From Bradyrhizobium nitroreducens (GTDB lineage: Bacteria > Pseudomonadota > Alphaproteobacteria > Rhizobiales > Xanthobacteraceae), in contig NZ_LFJC01000003.1 of assembly GCF_002776695.1 (NCBI RefSeq), positions 4,512,896 to 4,576,895 on the forward strand: a stretch of DNA of 64,000 nucleotides. The letters run 5' to 3'. Position numbers and translations under genes: made by a program. Shown here one piece after another: positions 62,144-64,000 of the stretch; position 1 is the stretch's first letter, and each line of letters starts with the position of its first letter. The notes below the pieces were generated by a model. The model made no database searches and was not told the DNA's origin. It saw only the letters and a program-made list of their open reading frames with translations.

Positions 62144-63361
62144 ATGATCGACTGCGTCGAGAACCGGCTCCTCACCTCGCGCCGCGGCCTTCTGCTCGGC
62201 GGCGCCTCCTTCGCGGCCTGGGCTTACCTGCCGAAATTCGCACGCGCCGCCGATGGGCGCGATCCCCGATTGGTCGTGGTGATCCTGCGCGGCGCGCTCG
62301 ACGGGCTCGCGACCGTCGCCCCGATCGGCGATCCCGATTATGCCGGCCTGCACGGCTCGATCGCGCTCGCCGCGGATGGCGCCCATCCCGCGATCATGCT
62401 CGATTCCTTCTTCGCGCTGCATCCCGCCATGCCCGAGTTTTCGCGCATGTATCGCGACAAGCACGCCGCGGTGATCCACGCGGTGGCGACGCCCTATCGC
62501 GACCGCTCGCATTTCGACGGCCAGGACGTGCTCGAAAGCGGCTATGCCGGGCCGGGCCGCGTGCAGTCCGGCTGGCTCAACCGCGCGCTGGAAGTGCTTC
62601 CGCGCGGCGAGCGCGTGTCGAGCGGTCTTGCGGTCGGGCCCACCACGCCGCTGGTGCTGCGCGGCAACGCGCCGACCGTCGGCTGGGCGCCGGTGGCGCT
62701 GCCGCAGGCGGATGACGACACCGCGATGCGGCTCGTCGATCTCTATCGTCATCGCGATCCCGCGCTGGCCTCGGCGTTGTCGCAAGGCCTTCAGCTCGAG
62801 AAGGCCGCCAGCGGCGACGACATGAAGCCGAAGCCCGGCAATCAGGCCGCGCAGATGCGCCAGGTCGCGCGTGGCGCGGCCAAGCTGATGGCGGCCGATG
62901 ACGGCCCACGCATCGCTGCGCTCGCTTTCGACGGCTGGGACACGCATGCCAATGAAGGCGGCCCGGTCGGGCGTCTCGCCTTCCTGCTCGGCGGGCTCGA
63001 TGGCGCCCTCGCCGAATTCGAAAGCGGCCTGGGCGATCGCTGGCGCGACACCGTCGTCGTCGTCGCCACCGAATTCGGCCGCACCGCGCGCATCAACGGC
63101 ACCGACGGTACCGATCATGGCACCGGTACCATCGCGCTGCTCGCCGGCGGCGCGGTGAAAGGCGGTCGCGTCATCGCCGACTGGCCGGGCCTGAAACTCG
63201 CGAACCTCCATGAGGCCCGCGACCTCAAGCCGACGACAGACCTGCGCGCGGTGATCAAGGGCGTGCTGCAGGGCCAGTTCGGCCTGTCCGATCGCGTGCT
63301 GGCCGAGACGGTGTTCCCGGACAGTGCGAGCGCGCGGCCGATGAAGGGGTTGGTGGCTTGA
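62144..63361 (+). CDS. DUF1501-family protein with Tat signal
   Basis: A 405-residue protein. The N-terminus carries the twin-arginine motif TSRRGLLLGG (Arg13-Arg14) and a hydrophobic stretch, so Tat export of a folded protein is expected. The DUF1501 domain (sulfatase/alkaline-phosphatase-like fold) includes VVVILRGALDGL, RDRSHFDGQDVLE, FDGWDTHANEGG and VATEFGRTARIN, with a cluster of Asp and His that could bind metal. The ATG is 2 nt past the DUF1800 stop, with GAGGAG upstream; the two are surely co-transcribed. Confidence 0.93.
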   Translation: MIDCVENRLLTSRRGLLLGGASFAAWAYLPKFARAADGRDPRLVVVILRGALDGLATVAPIGDPDYAGLHGSIALAADGAHPAIMLDSFFALHPAMPEFSRMYRDKHAAVIHAVATPYRDRSHFDGQDVLESGYAGPGRVQSGWLNRALEVLPRGERVSSGLAVGPTTPLVLRGNAPTVGWAPVALPQADDDTAMRLVDLYRHRDPALASALSQGLQLEKAASGDDMKPKPGNQAAQMRQVARGAAKLMAADDGPRIAALAFDGWDTHANEGGPVGRLAFLLGGLDGALAEFESGLGDRWRDTVVVVATEFGRTARINGTDGTDHGTGTIALLAGGAVKGGRVIADWPGLKLANLHEARDLKPTTDLRAVIKGVLQGQFGLSDRVLAETVFPDSASARPMKGLVA

Positions 63362-63560
63362 CCTCTCCCCGCTCTTTGCGGGGAGAGGTCGGATGGCGAA
63401 GCCATCCGGGTGAGGGGCAAGGCACACAGTTGCCAAAGTGACAGCCTATCCGACTCGTACAACGTCAGTGCATGCGTCACGCACTTCGCCTACAATCGAG
63501 ACCGAACTCGCGGAGGCCCCCCTCACCCCACCCTCTCCCCGTAAGAACGGGGCGAGGGAG
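63362..63560. repeat. Two adjacent copies of the CTCTCCCCGC palindrome family
   Basis: One unit starts one base after the DUF1501 stop (ACCTCTCCCCGCTCTTTGCGGGGAGAGGTC) and may end its transcript. A second, at about 63521-63560, has the end CCCTCTCCCCGTAAGAACGGGGCGAGGG. Confidence 0.87.
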
Positions 63561-63606
63561 CGAGAGGGCGGTGCGTCCCTTACAGTTCCGGATCAGGAGA
63601 CCTCCC

Positions 63607-63921
63607 ATGTACATCGCCATGAACCGCTTCCGTGTCGTCAAGGGCTCCGAGGCCGCCTTCGAGCAGGTTTGGCTCGGCCGCGACACCCATCTGGACAAGG
63701 TGCCGGGCTTCGTCGAATTCCATCTGCTGCGCGGACCCGAAGCCGAGGATCACACGCTCTATGCCTCGCACACGGTGTGGGCGAACCACGCCGCGTTCGA
63801 GGCCTGGACCAAGTCGGAGGCGTTTCGGGCGGCGCATGCGCGGGCCGGTGACACCAAGCCGGCCTATCTCGGCCATCCCCAGTTCGAAGGCTTCGAGGTG
63901 ATCCAGACCGTGGCGAAGTAG
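63607..63921 (+). CDS. IsdG/HmuD-type haem-degrading monooxygenase (ABM fold)
   Basis: A 104-residue ferredoxin-like (ABM) fold enzyme. The IsdG active-site residues are aligned: Asn6 (IAMNRF), Trp67 (FEAWTKS) and His77 (RAAHARA), against Asn7, Trp67 and His77 of IsdG. This supports haem degradation to release iron, known in Bradyrhizobium for HmuQ and HmuD. Which of the two this corresponds to cannot be told here. The ATG is at 63607 with GGAGA upstream. Confidence 0.88.
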   Translation: MYIAMNRFRVVKGSEAAFEQVWLGRDTHLDKVPGFVEFHLLRGPEAEDHTLYASHTVWANHAAFEAWTKSEAFRAAHARAGDTKPAYLGHPQFEGFEVIQTVAK

Positions 63922-63937
63922 CGCCGCACCGCGAGCG

Positions 63938-64000
63938 TCAGCCCAGCGTGATCTTGTCGATCTCCGCCATCTCCTCGGCACTGAGCTTCCAGGCGATCGC
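63938..64000 (-). CDS. 3' end of an unidentified CDS, cut by the window edge
   Basis: Reading the minus strand from the window edge gives 20 residues then TGA: AIAWKLSAEEMAEIDKITLG. This resembles the C-terminus of aldo/keto-reductase-like or similar NAD(P)H enzymes, but 20 residues do not allow an assignment. It converges on the haem monooxygenase gene. Confidence 0.55.
   Translation of the reverse strand, partial: AIAWKLSAEEMAEIDKITLG

Overview
The window looks like chromosomal backbone from an alphaproteobacterium of the Bradyrhizobium/Nitrobacteraceae group. The reasons are uniformly high G+C, rhizobial gene order (ribF-ileS-lspA, uvrC-pgsA-moaD-moaE, lgt-midA-pgeF, rplY-pth-ychF), an FMN riboswitch before a type II lumazine synthase, CtrA-like boxes, and many short palindromic intergenic repeats of the kind common in Bradyrhizobium. 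The organism assignment is inference from sequence character; no search was run. I found no tRNA, rRNA, CRISPR array, prophage or complete insertion sequence.

Layout. 0-9 kb (minus strand): arfB, then ribF, ileS, lspA, an exported protein and two M16 peptidases read as one block. 9-19 kb: a CheY-like receiver, a HAD hydrolase, a TipF-like degenerate EAL membrane protein, a winged-helix/TPR regulator, a methyltransferase, a holin-like/BrkB membrane pair, then pgsA-moaD-moaE-prmB with overlapping ends. 19-26 kb: uvrC, an outer-membrane barrel protein with tandem CtrA-like boxes, a cold-shock protein, rlmJ, a secreted RNase T2 and small exported proteins. 26-34 kb: a MarR/OmpR/histidine kinase operon (PetP-PetR-like), ilvE, a DUF2314 protein, hisS, a tautomerase and an FlK-like thioesterase. 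34-46 kb: proC, a YbjN protein, FMN riboswitch-ribH2, prs, a lipoprotein, lgt-midA-pgeF, ubiK, rplY-pth-ychF and two MaoC-type hydratases. 46-51 kb: mostly small membrane or exported proteins of unknown function and two NTF2-like proteins.

51.6-53.5 kb is the accessory islet. It holds an approximately 0.6 kb non-coding, strongly structured repeat element, a zinc-ribbon protein, and a clear homologue of the methyl-directed restriction enzyme DpnI. The DpnI gene has much lower G+C than its surroundings and sits directly behind uvrB. 53.5-64 kb: uvrB carrying an in-frame palindromic repeat, small conserved proteins, a LysR regulator divergent from a TauE/SafE exporter, a GST, a CWC-type cysteine-rich protein whose end lies inside a repeat, a secreted DUF1800/DUF1501 pair, an IsdG-type haem monooxygenase, and the 3' end of a further gene cut by the window edge.

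Most genes are housekeeping: translation (ileS, hisS, rplY, pth, prmB, rlmJ, arfB, ychF), cofactors (ribF, ribH2, moaD/E, ubiK), envelope (lspA, lgt, pgsA, pgeF) and DNA repair (uvrB, uvrC). The strongest unusual item is the DpnI homologue. In a lineage whose orphan methylase is normally CcrM (GANTC) rather than Dam (GATC), it would be expected to attack incoming Dam-methylated DNA.
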